Shown piece after piece: positions 22,201-34,197 of a stretch of 64,000 bases of DNA (within the stretch, counting starts at the first letter, position 1; every line of letters begins with the position of its first letter). The DNA is from Pocillopora verrucosa (lineage: Eukaryota > Cnidaria > Anthozoa > Scleractinia > Pocilloporidae). The DNA is taken from assembly GCF_036669915.1 (NCBI RefSeq), contig NC_089321.1, positions 20,155,770-20,219,769 on the forward strand, read 5' to 3'. The notes beneath the pieces were generated by a model that had not been told where the DNA came from, made no database searches, and saw nothing but the letters and a program-made list of their open reading frames with translations. The translations under genes and the position numbers were made by a program.

Positions 22201-25200
22201 TCTGAAACTGTTTGTCGTCATGGTTTAAAATGATAGCTGAGTTAATCGTTTGTCTCACAATTTAGTCACAAAGATGTGGATCGCGAAATTTCAACCACTA
22301 TGCTGAGTATCTGTAGAGAAATGAATGCAATATTCTCCTTTTGTGCAGATGAACAGAAGGGACATCAAACTGTTGAACGGATGCTGCAGTTCTCTGAACG
22401 GACACCTCTAAGTGGTGAACGGTTGCAAAAACTATTTGAATGGATGCTAATGTATTTCAAACGGATATGCAAACTGTTTGAATGGTTTGTCGAACGCTTT
22501 GAACAGATTTTTTTTAGGCATTCGAACAGAAAACGAATAGATAAAGAACAGTTTACCCATTCAAACGGATAACTGTTAGTGTCCATTTTACTTTTCACGG
22601 TCACAAATGTGTCACTTGTTCCTTAAAGTTTCCTTAACTCTTTGAGAAAATTTTGAACCTAATATTGATGCACATGCTAAAACCTTTTGCTGGTAAACTA
22701 TATATTCAATTCCACTCAAAATTGGTTTATTGGCCAGTGCACAAATTTCTTTGATGTTATTTGATTTTTTTTGTGATACTGTTGTTAACATACAAAGCAC
22801 TGAATGAATTGACGCCACCATATATTATTGACCTTTGAGACATTTATATACCTCACCATAATATTAGATTGTCAACCCATGAGAAATTGGAAATGTCACA
22901 TTATAATTTAGGTTATTATGGTTATAAGTATTGGTTTCATCTCTTTGGAATTCTTTACCAAAGTATATACGATTATGCCAGACTTAAGATTTTTTAAAAA
23001 AAACAGTTGAAGATGTATGTTTCTCAACAGGTGCATGCCACTCTCTTTATAGTGATTAATAGTATTTCAATATTTTGTGCTAGTGTTGAGCTTGTAAATT
23101 CTGTATTAGGTCTTTTAAGGGAGCTCCTTAGGGTTACAGACTGTGTGAGATCTGGTTGCAAACATAGCATGAGCTTTAAAAGTGTCAACATGCAAAACAA
23201 ACATGGTGGCTTGATATGATTTTATGACTGTTATCTGAAAAGGTGTGTTAAAAACAGTTTAACACAAAACAGTTTTTCTGTGATGGAATCTAGGGTTTCC
23301 AGCAACTGCACCTATAAAAATCATAGGTTTATAGGAAAAGATTATCAAAAGGTGGCAGATTTGAAAGTCTACGCATGATCAGATACCGATCTTGGCAAAG
23401 TTCTTTTCCATTACATAATGTTTTGCAACAAAGAAAATAGGGATCTTTTGAGAAAGATTTATAGGATTTCCTTCAATGAAATTTCCTAAGATTTGCTGAA
23501 CCATCAAACATATTTGTGCCCTTTCTAGTGCCTGTTGATAAATACAATTCATAGAGGAAGGAAATAGCAAATGGCAAGGAAAATGGCTTGGTAAATCTTA
23601 TTTTTCTTGGCTTTTAAATGATCAGCTGAACAATTTTCACAAATTGTGAAAATTTTGAGAGATTTCACCAATGCAAATTGAAGAAAATCAAAGGCAGAAC
23701 TAAATTATCACTGGCAAGCACCTCCCTTTGTGTAGCCTTAGCTTAATAACAAAAATCATTTTGATAATATTGACTACAGCAAACAATAGTCTGAACCTTG
23801 CTCATTGCCTTTTGATGGCTTTTAGTTATCTTGAGAAGCAAAAAAATAAAAATTATCTAGAAAAACATTTCACTGGTGCACGTGCCAACATTGAGCAAAA
23901 TCCCTATGGAGCATCCTAAATTTTAGTTTACCATGCTCGCTCTGTAAAGCACTTTTGGAAATTTATGGAAAAAGCACTATGTAAATGATTATTATTGCCA
24001 TTCTATTATGATATTGATGCTTAAGTAGCAGGTTAGTCCTTAAAAACCCTAACATCAGTATGCATGTTTTCCAAATTTTTCTGTATGCATTTCCTGTGGC
24101 ACTCACAAGGAGAGTTTAACAGTCAATAACTTCTTGAGTTCATGATCATTTCCCTCATTTTCATGACCTTAATGGTTAATTTAGGTCTGATATTGTAAGG
24201 AGAAATAAGATGCTTATCACTCTCAGGAATTATAGGTTAAGGATGGCAGACCTATCTGTCTAACAGCTCTTCATGACAGCTCTGGTCATGTTTGTCTGAT
24301 TGCATTTTTGGATGTTTTTTTTTTTCTTGGTTTAATTATTTTGCTGAGTATATGTTTGTAGAAATCATCATTATTTATAGATTGTAGACCATTCATGTTT
24401 TGAATTTGACTCATATATTGAGTATTGAATTTGGTTGTGTGTGTGTGTGTGTTACAGGCAGAGGCACGTCTTGCAGCAAAAAGAGCAGCCAGAGCAGAGG
24501 CAAGGAGTATTCGTCTGAAGGAGCTTGAAAGGCAACAAGAAGAAGGAGGAAATGTTAGTCTTGATTGAAATTTACTTATTATTTAAGTACTTTGCAACTA
24601 AACATAATAAAACTCTAACCAAAGGTGATAAATTTCAATTAGAATAAAGATTGCTGGAGGTAGATGAAAACCCAACAAAAACACATTCAGTTGACTTGAA
24701 GTTATAGACATGTAGCTATGGGAATGATAGGAAATTAGATAAAAGATTCCCTCTGTTTCTAAATTTACAGGTTGATGATGATGAACAGGCTTTAAATGAG
24801 GAGCCACCCATTCCACCTGCAAGAAAGAAGGTACACTGTAGATACACTATTTGTGAGAAAGTGAAGATTATCAGCCGTAGTAACAAGTAGAACAACATCA
24901 GTGCTCCAAAGAGCAGCCAAGTTATTTTTCTTTTTTCTTTTTACAAAAGTGAATCTTCCCAAGAGTTGCTGATACAAATTCACAGCCATTCTTTATTTTA
25001 ACCTCATCTATGAAATTTTCAAATGGCAGTTTATCAGCCAACATAACTTCAGAAGACCTCCAGGACTCTTGACAAGTCTTTTCTCATAAATTAAAACTGG
25101 CTTTGCCACATGTTCATGCATACGTGGATGTTGGTGAAAGACCACACATACCTCTTATTTTATAAGCTAAGCAGCATAGTTACCTTGTCTGACAATGTCC

Positions 25201-28200
25201 TTAAAACGTAATTGCAAATTGGCAACAAGGTTTCCAAATCAAATTTTTTTAATGAATCACAGGAGGAGGAAGATTTATGAAGAAGCAAATTGAACATGCT
25301 GTAAGCTAGATCTCTGTGATACAATGTAACTGGATTGTTGAAAAAAGCATAATTCACCCTTTTGTTGTCACTGTACTATTGTGCTTTACTTAGTCATAGT
25401 TTTTAGCTTTAATTTCCACAATTGTTTCCATCTTTGCAAAAGAATCCAGTGGCAAGATCAATTTCTACAGGATCTTCAAGCCTTAGTACTATTCAAAGAG
25501 ACCAGAGTATAGACATGAATGGGCCATTGGTGCCAGAGAAAGTTTTAAAAAGTCTTCAGGTTTGTGATCATAGTTTTTTTTCTTTTTTTTAATAGAAGAG
25601 TGGACATCAGAGCTGATGATGTCGAGTTGATGTTTTATAGATCAGAATTTCCAATTTCAGTAACTACAATGTAGCTTTCCCTTTTCATCACCTCTAAAAA
25701 CTTTCTGGTAAACACCATGAAAACATTTGACCTTCTGGTAAATCATCTCAACAATGAACATGAGAGCAAGCCTTGTATTTTTTGAAACACACATGTTTTT
25801 ATTTAAATGATTCTGCTTTGGTAAAGGGCTAACTCTTGAAATCTCCCCTTTGGAACTCTTTATGGTGGCCAATTTAGGTTATCAACCCAGTTGATAATAC
25901 TGAATTACCTTGTTTTATTTAACCCAAGATAACCAGATTTTGGAAATTAAGGGCTCAAAAGTCACAATTAGTTGTAACAAGGGGAATGTATTTCATCACT
26001 TCATTTGTTGTGTTGATATTCAGGAAAACCTGAAAGAAATTGAAGATAAGTACAGAAAGGCAATGGTTTCCAATGCTCAGCTGGACAATGAGAAGCAAGC
26101 ACTACTGTATCAAGTGGACTGTCTGAAAGACAGGTACTTATGTATGGTAGAGATTGTTGTGCACATCCAGGAATAAAGTCAGTGATTGTGTAAACAGGAT
26201 CAAAAAAGTTCTTTTTTGATCTACTTAACAATAGTTTTATTTGATATCACATTTTAGACTTGTTGAAGAGGAAGAGATTTCAGGTGAAGTAAAAGCTGAA
26301 TTCAAAGAAAAAGCAAAGGTAATTGCAGAGACAAATTAAAAGGCAATTTAGACTTTTAGAGGTCGTTTTCACCAAGTATATATTCAGTAAAAGTTTGCGG
26401 AAAAAAGGCTCATATGCAGGGTTCAATATTGTGACCAGCTGTTCATCAATGCAACTTAGAATTTGATGTTGGCAATCAGCATTTGATTTCTGGTTGTCAG
26501 CAGGCAACCAACTCGATGTCTTTTAGTGTTCTCTATGTAAATTAGCTCTTTAGAAGGAAACTCTTCAGGTGCGTATACACCCAGCTGGTGTTTGTTGAAG
26601 AGCAAGAATGCTCTACATAAAGAAATGTATCTAAAAGTTGAAGTTTTTGTACTTCCTTGTGAGCTAAAATATTTCACAATCAAATTTGTTCCATCTAGCG
26701 ACTGAACCAAAATGTTTTGATAGCCCTTTGGCCTCCTGCTAAAAAAGTTAACTTTGTTCTTTGGTTTGATGTAGGCTTTATATTTCTTCTTATCAAACTT
26801 TTTAAATTATTCTTTTTTCAGGTAAAGCTATCTGATGGTTATGAATTCTTTGTTTCCTTTTCAGGAATGCAGTAGATTTGAAAAGACCATAAAAAGCAAG
26901 GAAGAAGAAATTCAACAACTCAAGGAAGCCATTGAGTTTAGAGATAATTTCTTGGCGGTAAGAAGTCATTAATACATGTATAAGATTGTTTATAAGATTT
27001 TAAGACAGTGTGCTTTCTCTCACGACAAAACATGGCTTTAGCAGAAAAAAAAACCAGGATTTGAAACAAATTTTGTTTCTGCAAAAACATATGAACTGTG
27101 TTGCATTGTCAACTTCTCCATGAACTAAGAAATATCCCAGATAGATGTTAAATTGGATGTTATTTAGTTGCCTTAAGTTTGCTGTTCTCTCTGTTTTAAT
27201 TATAATTTTCCTAGTAGGCATTACCTTAATCCATTTGACACCTTAAATCCAATAATTAGCCAAATGATACCCTTTTTTAAAAAAATTATTTATATTACAC
27301 TTGCATTCCAATTTCAAATTATTTTCTCTTGCACCCTTTGCCACAATGCTGTGGCACATGTGCCTGAATCTTTGTAGGGTAAACTAATGATTTGTTGTTG
27401 TCCTTTCAGGAGCGAGGTCTTTCCTTGTACGAAGATCAGGTTCTGAAGGATGGTGAGGATGATGAAACTAGCACAGTTAGTTTAAGGGATGCTCTCAGTT
27501 TGGCTGTGCCTGATGAAACATCTTCAGGTATGAATTGTTAGACTAGTGCTAGACCTTAAGATAGTATTGAGTGGTTCCTGCATGACTTTGCCAGACAGAC
27601 TTTTGCCTCCATCCTTCTCAGTTTTTCTTGTTTTTAAAGAAAAATTAGGTGTTCCCCTGTTTAGAAAGTTAATTGAAAAATGTTGGACAGTACTGCACAA
27701 GACCAATTTTCCATTCATACTGGTACTAATGCAGAATGGTATGAATGCAGTGAGATCATTGCTGCTGAGTTATACAATGATGAAATCTCACGAAACAGAG
27801 TTTCTGAATATATACATGTAATTCAAACATTTATAAGAACTAAGGATTCACTTGCTGTCATTGTTTTTATTTTTCTATCATTTATTCAGAAGATCGAAGC
27901 AGTGTATCTGAACCACTAAAGAGTCGTTCAAACAGTCGGCGGCCATCTTTGTCAGATGAAAAGGATGTTTTAGTTTTACAGGTGCTGAAAGGTTTTTTTT
28001 CAGTTTGTTTTTATCTCTAGGTTAGTTAGTTGAAATTTTTCTCTGGTTCAAGTTTTTCTGTCCTGCTTTGTTTGATATTGAAAGAAAATGAGATTTTGGC
28101 TGTGGATGCAATAGATAAAAATCAAACTTTTGTACTTAGAAATGGCAACATTATGTGAATTACACTTGGTGTGTTTCTTTTCTTTGAGTACATCTGAGGT

Positions 28201-31200
28201 TTGATTCCACTATCACTCCATTCCCAGATGTGGATGCGACAGGTTGAGCTGGGTACTAGTCACTAGTCCACAATTATACAGTATGGCCTTCAAAAGTCAA
28301 CAGAAATCAGGGAGACTTACCTCTTTAACTCCCCACCTGATCCAGACTTGATTTCTCCTTACATTATCTAAACAATATCAAGCAGACAAGTGATGGGAAT
28401 AAAGAAAAATATTAGTAAGGAGTTGGGATTATTAGTTGATCCGATACTAAATTCTCCAAACTAATATAAGAATGGTATGGCAGACAGTAAGAAAAAAGAC
28501 TGATGAGATCTTGGGAGTGAGTAGGTTGAAAAGGGGATTTCAAGTTGTGACAAGCAAGAGGAATTTATGACACATGTATCTGATACTGATGATTCATTGT
28601 ATTTGACTCTTTTCTCTTCATTACCAGATAAAGAATCTTCAAACAGAAGTAGCATCTCTGAAGAGAGAAGATATTGAGACGCCCAAAGCAATCACGGCTG
28701 ATTTAGAAGAACTTAGAAGTATGTGTTGTTTTGTTGAGATTTACCATCAACAAGTTAATTGCAATTGTGGAAACACAATTTTTTAGACTGCAAGTAGTCT
28801 TCATTGCATTTTTGACAGGGTTATATTTCCAGTTTCCATTGTTCTGTTGTTTTGATAACATTTGAACCAGGCCAGCAGGGTTTAGCTCTTCTCATAGCAG
28901 CTTTCGGCTGTAGCTTGAAAAATTGGTAGTGCATAGGCACCTGTAAAGTAATTTTGCTGGAGATCTGTGAAAATTTGATCCTTGCCAAAAAAAATTATCC
29001 TGTCCTGGGGACTCGTGTAACAAGAAGGGCATGTCCTTCTCTTAGGACATCTCTCTCCCGCCTTTCTTTTTCATATGGTTGTTTTTCAAGATTTGCTTGG
29101 ATTGTGGGTTCCACCTGTGTATCAGTACGCTTATAAGGGAAAGAAAATTCATACGTTTCCTCAGGGTTAGATAGTCAGTTTCTTATGTACGTGTTGCAAA
29201 AACAAGGTTTTCTCGTGTTGGGGAAAGGCTTAGCTTTTCCCATCTGCATAAACCAAACTGCAATGTTATGTCTTGTCGAACAAATTCTGTGACAGTGACA
29301 CCGAAATAATCTCCTACCTCTTCTTGTTGTGTTCTTGTGTTGCCATAAATGATAGCTTCATGGTTAAGTTAAAACTCATTTCACTTACATGCACAGGTGA
29401 ATTAACGCGTAACGCAGTAATACATAACGAATGCATTTATGGATGCAAACTAACGTAAGTTAACGAACGATAAAAGTGACGGCGTCCTAATCATGTGATT
29501 GTAACGTCTACTAATTGCTGAGTAAAATTTGTAACAGTTTCATCACTAATCTCATTTCCTCGTCTTACTTACCACTTGAATTAACACGTTATTAAAACAT
29601 GCGTTGCGTTAAATGACTTAAGGTAAATTAGATTCATTCAAAACAGACGCTGTCTCGCTGAAGTTGAAGGTGCTTGCCCGGTGGTATCAGGGCGCTCCAC
29701 TGCAGCGAGCCAGCCCTCAGATTGAATATCACCCTCATGGTTGGCAAATCTCTGCAACCCAGCTATGAGTAAGCTTCCCCAACGCCTGTCAACCCTGCTT
29801 AGATCAATGAAGGGAATAAGTAAAGGGGGTTGGGTGGGGTAGCGATTGTAAAAAAGTTACGAAAGTGCCCGGGATCGCTGGAAGAGCGGCCTTTGCCAAA
29901 TTTCTCGACGGCTCAACGATGTCAGCGGTAACACACTTGCAGCGTTCCACGTAAGCTTGCACCTGTGACAATGACTGCTGACCGGAAAGGCCCGCTTTGC
30001 CTTGTGAAATTTTGAACGTATTCCAACTTGTATTTAGGTACAAAGTGTCAGTATTTTACAAATTATTATGCTATCTTTCCCTTTCCTTCCAGGAGAATTT
30101 AGTAGGCAAATAAATGATTTCAAAATAAAGCTGCAAAAAGCAGAGCAGGACAATGCGCGGCTTGAAGGACTTGTAAGTAAAACTGAATGGCTGAAATAGC
30201 TTAAACTCATCTCCATGCCACTTGTCAATCAGTCAGTCATTTGAAAGAAGAGAGTATTGGACAAAACGCTTACTAAATCGAATTCATTTATCGAAATTCT
30301 TGTCTTATCCTCACAAGTGACACTGAGCCTATTTCAAACTCTTACATAGGAATACGCCAGAAGGAGAGAAGAAGGGTTGTGTGACGAGTGCAAGAAGTTC
30401 TCTAAGGGATAAACTTTCTAGTTTAAGTAGTGCCTGTGAAAATATAAGAGAGGGTTCAGGGGGTTTTTTTTAAGGTTTTAAGTAGCCGGAGCTTTTTTAA
30501 AGGTAACCGGCTGTGGGTCCGGAGTGGTCTCGAAACTGCTCTTTCCCAGTTTCCTGCTCGCATAATTATGTATTCATATCTCGAAATCCAATATGGCGGA
30601 CAAAACGTCATATCGTTCGTACTTTCCTGCCACCGCAGCAAGATTTGTCAAAAAGACAGTCCCCATCAGAACGTTTTTAAACTAACCTTGGGTCAGAGGT
30701 CTTTTTATGTTTTCAGAAAAGATAGGCAGTGCAAATTTATGTTTTTATTGAGCCCAAGTTTAGACCTGATAAACATCATCACTGTACGGGCTCTCGAAGC
30801 AATGAAAGTAGCCGGCGAAACCTTGCAGAGAAGCCGGCGTACTTCGCCGGCTGCCGGCTCTTATCTACAACCCTGGGGTTACATTCAAACGTTCGTATAA
30901 AGTTGATATTCAGCAACCGCCCCTAGCCGCTTTAGGAACTTCGTTGCGGCGATGCATAATTTTTGGTTTCTTTTAAATGAGTTTTAAACCGAGCAAACAA
31001 CCCTCGTTAGCGGGATTCTTGGAGGCTGTTGTCGAATTTCAACTGAAGAATAGAAAAGCAAGTGATATTAATGGTAATTTGTCGTAATGTTGAATGGACA
31101 GGTCTGTAAACTGCCTTAAATTGGAGTTGTTGAATGTACCTAGTACATGTTAAGTGATGAAGTTAAACCCCCGAACGTACCCTAACATACCTGCTTACTG

Positions 31201-32226
31201 GATGCGTAGGGGGAACAAATACCTTCCTTCTTTGCAAGAGAACTTGAAGATTTCTGACCGAAGGAGTTTAGTGCTAACTGTTACAAATTGTTAATCAGCC
31301 AAAAGCGGAACTTAAGTCACTAAAACTACGAGAAATTTAACTCATGCAATTGTCCAAAACAACGCTTCTCCCTTGGTACGTAATTTCTTTCACTATCTCA
31401 GTGATTTTACAATGATTTCTGCAGGCCCAAGGCAAAACGGCAATAAGTGGTCATTTCGCTTTCTGTCGCAGAGAAGTGTTGCGTGACAGACATTGCGTGA
31501 GTTTCTTCTGTGTTCTTCTTTACCGTCCATTATTGACTCGAATGTGAAATCTGCTCTAGGTGGCGAGACTGGAAAGTCAAGTGAAGCGTTACAAGACTCA
31601 GGCGGAGGCCGCGGTGAGAACTCTATCTTAAGTTCTAAGATGTCAGTTTACCCATAGTGCCGTTCTTGTAGTTTCTTATTTTCTTTTTTTATCTGATTCC
31701 TCAAGTTTACAATTTCAAAACTTCTGTTTCTCACAGGAAGCGACGGAGGATTCTCTTAAAGCTGAAAAAAGAAAGTTGCAAAGAGAGGTTTGTGTTAATG
31801 CATGTTTCTAGACTGTTTACTAGCTCGTTACTCACCCTCCGCTCCCCCTTTCCCTCTTCCCCTCCCTCTCTCTCTTTCCCCTCCCCCTCCCCCGACTCCA
31901 TAGTGCTAATTCTGAAAGATTACCACTTTGAAATCAGAAGTTCTGGGGGTCGAATCTTCACGAGGGACGCGAAAGTGTTTTGTGTCCCAAGCTCCTGACA
32001 AATATTCTTGGAATTACAGAGACGTAGAAACTTCACGTAATGCCCTTTTTGTTGTTGTTGTTGTTGTTTGCGTTGTGGCAAGTTTTCGTTGCTCTTATTC
32101 TATTTCTCTCCCTTTTTATTGCAGCTTCGTAAAGCTCAAGATGAAATAGGCGAATTACAGACCGTTAACGATCACCTTCAGAAGAGATTCGATAAACTAA
32201 AGAGCAAAAGAAAAGATGACACGTAG
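19297..32226 (+). CDS. LRRFIP1/LRRFIP2-type coiled-coil protein (complete, 14 coding exons)
   Basis: LRRFIP proteins bind Flightless-I and take part in actin, Wnt/Dishevelled and Toll/nucleic-acid signalling. Exons: 19297-19386, 24458-24553, 24771-24830, 25443-25559, 26024-26133, 26258-26318, 26865-26957, 27410-27527, 27890-27981, 28628-28718, 30093-30172, 31560-31613, 31737-31787 and 32125-32226 (TAG). All are GT-AG with agreeing phases; 404 aa. Exons 1-2 encode the family N-terminus ([10 protein letters not shown], then [22 protein letters not shown]). Exon 5 has [26 protein letters not shown], close to vertebrate LRRFIP2. A coiled coil runs from there to the end, closing with [26 protein letters not shown] and [12 protein letters not shown]. 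Exon 4 is a Ser-rich linker. The invertebrate gene probably precedes the LRRFIP1/LRRFIP2 split, so no symbol is given. Intron 1, about 5 kb, is full of repeats. Confidence 0.93.
20383..20572 (-). mobile_element. MITE-like family A fragment, reverse orientation
   Basis: Contains GATATTGTAAAGAGAGATTAGA followed by TGTCACTCTTAGGGGTTGAA, the reverse complement of the family A start (CTCCCA..GAATTTCTCCTTACAATATC). Lies in LRRFIP intron 1. The left boundary is uncertain. Confidence 0.5.
20862..21160. repeat. 21/42-bp minisatellite in LRRFIP intron 1
   Basis: Tandem degenerate copies of a 21-base unit of the type CCATTTGAATGGATGAGTAAA, alternating with TTTGAACAGTTTGGTCAG units to give a 42-base period. 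One frame stays open over about 65 codons as heptapeptides such as [21 protein letters not shown] and PFEWLNK. No acceptor or donor places it in an exon and stops follow, so it is treated as intronic. Confidence 0.75.
22425..22570. repeat. Second, decayed copy of the FEW-type minisatellite
   Basis: Units such as CTATTTGAATGGATG, AAACTGTTTGAATGGTTTG and CGCTTTGAACAG repeat at about 21 bases and clearly relate to 20862-21160, about 1.3 kb upstream in the same intron. More diverged than the first array. Confidence 0.6.
23150..23907 (+). repeat. Dispersed repeat, family B, copy 1 (LRRFIP intron 1)
   Basis: This roughly 750-bp segment matches 35645-36388 in the same orientation over its whole length. 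Shared blocks include GTGATGGAATCTAGGGTTTC, CAGCAACTGCACCT, AATAGGGATCTTT, AATTTCCTAAGATTTGCTG, TTTGTGCCCT and a final AACATTGAGCAAAA. No long coding frame and no clear terminal repeats are visible. The family is not recognised. Confidence 0.75.
24117..24242 (-). mobile_element. MITE-like family A fragment, reverse orientation
   Basis: GATATTGTAAGGAGAAATAAGATG..TATCACTCTCAGGAATTATAGG is the reverse complement of the first third of family A. Only this half was recognised; it ends about 200 bp before LRRFIP exon 2. Confidence 0.5.
25816..25910 (+). mobile_element. Penelope-like tail remnant, copy 1
   Basis: A 95-base block, AAAGGGCTAACTCTTGAAAT..GGTGGCCAATTTAGGTT..CAACCCAGTTGATAA, that lines up without gaps with 33206-33300. 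From memory it resembles the terminal region of cnidarian Penelope-like retroelements, which carry hammerhead ribozymes with a CUGANGA and GAAA core. Here both core motifs are damaged. It lies in the LRRFIP intron between exons 4 and 5. Confidence 0.55.
28321..28530. mobile_element. MITE-like element, family A, copy 4
   Basis: CTTTAACTCCCC at the start and GATCTTGGGAGTGAGTAGGTTGA at the end form imperfect inverted ends. The interior shares GATTTCTCCTTACATTATCT and CAAGCAGACAAGTGATGGGAA with the copy at 17822. Ends about 100 bp before LRRFIP exon 10. Confidence 0.8.
29630..30050. other. Unassigned GC-richer patch in LRRFIP intron 10
   Basis: This patch stands out from the AT-rich intron by its base composition. 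On the minus strand a 79-codon open frame (29804-30043) ends in a possible coding-like stretch with [20 protein letters not shown]. No family was recognised, no splice sites were assigned, and its start is not convincing. It may be part of a transposable element inserted antisense to LRRFIP. Confidence 0.35.
30900..31147 (+). repeat. Dispersed repeat, family C, intact copy
   Basis: Matches in reverse orientation the two pieces 33641-33725 and 34015-34187. Shared blocks are TTCAGCAACCGCCCCTAG, GATGCATAATTTTTGGTTTC, ACAACCCTCGTTAGCGGGATTC and TTGAATGGACAGGTCTGTAA. This copy lacks the roughly 290-bp insert found in the other. It lies in the LRRFIP intron between exons 11 and 12. Confidence 0.75.
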
Positions 32227-32335
32227 TGCATGTAGATATAGTTTTGTTACTAATTCAGGGAACATTTGTATGTCGAATTCAATGAACAGAACCGACATAT
32301 CCAGTTTGATCTGAGGCTAACAGGCCTGTTTGTGC

Positions 32336-32341
32336 AATAAA
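32336..32341 (+). terminator. LRRFIP poly(A) signal
   Basis: AATAAA 110 bases after the LRRFIP stop codon, the first canonical signal downstream. Confidence 0.65.
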
Positions 32342-33205
32342 ACAACATCGGTCGTTATCACTTCCCGATGAGTTTTGCCGTCATTAACTGTCACTATCAT
32401 TGTTATAGTTTGTCTGATTGGCTGGAAATAGTTAACAAAGTGCCTCAAAAGGTTAACAAAATAGCAGAGACAGTGATTGATGAAAAATGACACCTGAAAG
32501 TACCATAGAAGATAATTTTATATGCGCGAGGTTATTTTATATTTTCCAACGTGAGATAGACGCATTTTCGTAAGGGAATGTTTAATAACTCGAGGGAATG
32601 GAGTGGAAAACGTAATGCCGTTTGTGGCTTACTTACTTATGACTTGCAGACCATATTAGTAGATATGAAGCTATTTTTTCCACAAATAGTTTTCTTTCAG
32701 TTAAATAGGAACACAATGCCTTTTGAACTGGCTTTAACAGCATTTTGATCGCTTTCAATGCGTAGTAGTCAATAAACCTGGTATTCAAGCCAAAGTACGG
32801 AGTGGAAATTGTTTTTACAGGAAAAAAAATGTTGTTTACTTAGTGATTAGTAATTGTTAATGAAGGGAAATTTAAAGGTTTTCTGAGTGTAATCGTTTTG
32901 CTTCTAGGAATTTTAAACACATAGTTTTCTTCGATAGAATCAATACATTGTTTCATTGCTGAGCAACAGGAGGCGAAAATGCACAAACTTATCGGCTGGA
33001 ACTGCACTTGATATGACACCAAATTCTCTTAGCTAATTGAAATGAAATGATTCGCGACTAGCGGGGAGTAATGCTCAAATGATAGAGGAAGTGGAAGGTT
33101 TCATCCCTCCAATACTTGTTATTCATTTCAGTGGTAATTATTAGCCGTAAGTGCAGCAAGAATGGCGCTAAAAAGAGCCTGATTAGCATATTGCATCATC
33201 TAATC

Positions 33206-33300
33206 GCTCTAACGAAGGGCTAACGCTCGAAACGTCAGCTTTTTTACCCTTTACGGTGGCTAATTTACGTTTTCAACCCAGTTGTTAACACTAAATTACC
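33206..33300 (+). mobile_element. Penelope-like tail remnant, copy 2
   Basis: A 95-base block with AACGAAGGGCTAACGCTCGAAACGTCAGC, an ungapped partner of 25816-25910. GGGC and GCTC can pair around a TAAC loop and are followed by GAAA, as in a minimal hammerhead ribozyme, but the expected CTGACGA is read as CTAACGA, so the core is damaged. CGGTGGCTAATTTACG follows. The element class is inferred from memory. Confidence 0.6.
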
Positions 33301-33640
33301 TGCTATACTCTCCCACCGACGCAGCACCACAGTTTCCTTAGAAACTTACCCCTTTATTAAGTTGATGACGGTTGGAGTCCATTGAGCCTATCTGTATTTG
33401 TGTGCCATTTCGAATTGTCATTATAACTGAGACAAGTAATAATTAGGTTTACTTTTTCGCAAGACGCAAACGTTTCATTTTATTCTGACACGATATATGG
33501 AAAAATTCTGATAACATTGTTATCCGACGTTAAAAGCATGTTTTTGGTAAACGGTTGCGTCCAACTGAAGATTTTCTTGCGCGGGGTCGCGCCACACTCT
33601 GAGGCATTCACGTAGTACTCATGTGGAGCCGAACCTGTAT

Positions 33641-34187
33641 TAAGCATGGGTACATTCAACAACTCCAATTTGAGGCAGTTTACAGACCTGTCCATTCAAC
33701 ATTGCGACAAATTACCATTAATAGCGGAGCTCGCAGAGCGTAGCCCCATAATTATACAAAATAGTAGTAACCCATCAAGCCGAAAAAATTTGGATGTACG
33801 ACCGTACGACCGTACAGGGCGCTACTTTTAACATGCGTGGTCAACTGTACCGCGGGCTCGCTAACGCCACGGCTTTAATTTGTTCTGCACTGGGCTCCGA
33901 GTCGGACGACCCGGGTTCTAGTCCTAGCCGGGGCAAGGCGTTGTGCCCTTGAGACGTGCGGGAAAAAAAAATGCGAGCTCCACTTTTAGGCTTGGCTAAA
34001 TCTATATATTATCAATTGTTTTTCTATTCTTCAATTGAAATTCGACAACAGCCACCACGAATCCCGCTAACGAGGGTTGTTTGTACGGTTTAAAACTCGT
34101 TTGAAAGAAACCAAAAATTATGCATCGCCGCAACGCAGCAACGAAGTCCCCCAAAGCGACTAGGGGCGGTTGCTGAATATTAACTAA
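33641..34187 (-). repeat. Dispersed repeat, family C, interrupted copy
   Basis: The reverse complement of 33641-33725 and of 34015-34187 together rebuild the family C copy at 30900-31147. About 290 bases (33726-34014) interrupt this copy and contain a SINE-like unit. Confidence 0.7.
33838..33975 (+). mobile_element. tRNA-derived SINE, nested in family C
   Basis: Contains a box-B-like GGTTCTAGTCC (33914-33924) preceded by CTCCGAGTCGGACGACCCG and followed by CCGGGGCAAGGCGTTGTGCC and an A-run. This is the order seen in tRNA-type SINEs of marine animals. Box A is decayed. Lies inside the insert that splits the second family C copy. Confidence 0.65.
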
Positions 34188-34197
34188 GCGATCGATT

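Noticed and set aside
25910..26176. 88-codon frame as a single LRRFIP exon
   Set aside because: Only 26024-26133 is bounded by splice sites and matches the family; the rest is intron read-through.
29640..29760. Structured noncoding RNA in LRRFIP intron 10
   Set aside because: GC-richer, but no match to remembered snRNA, SRP, 5S or tRNA features.
33838..33975. Functional tRNA gene
   Set aside because: Box B is present but box A and a cloverleaf are not; position and A-run fit a SINE.
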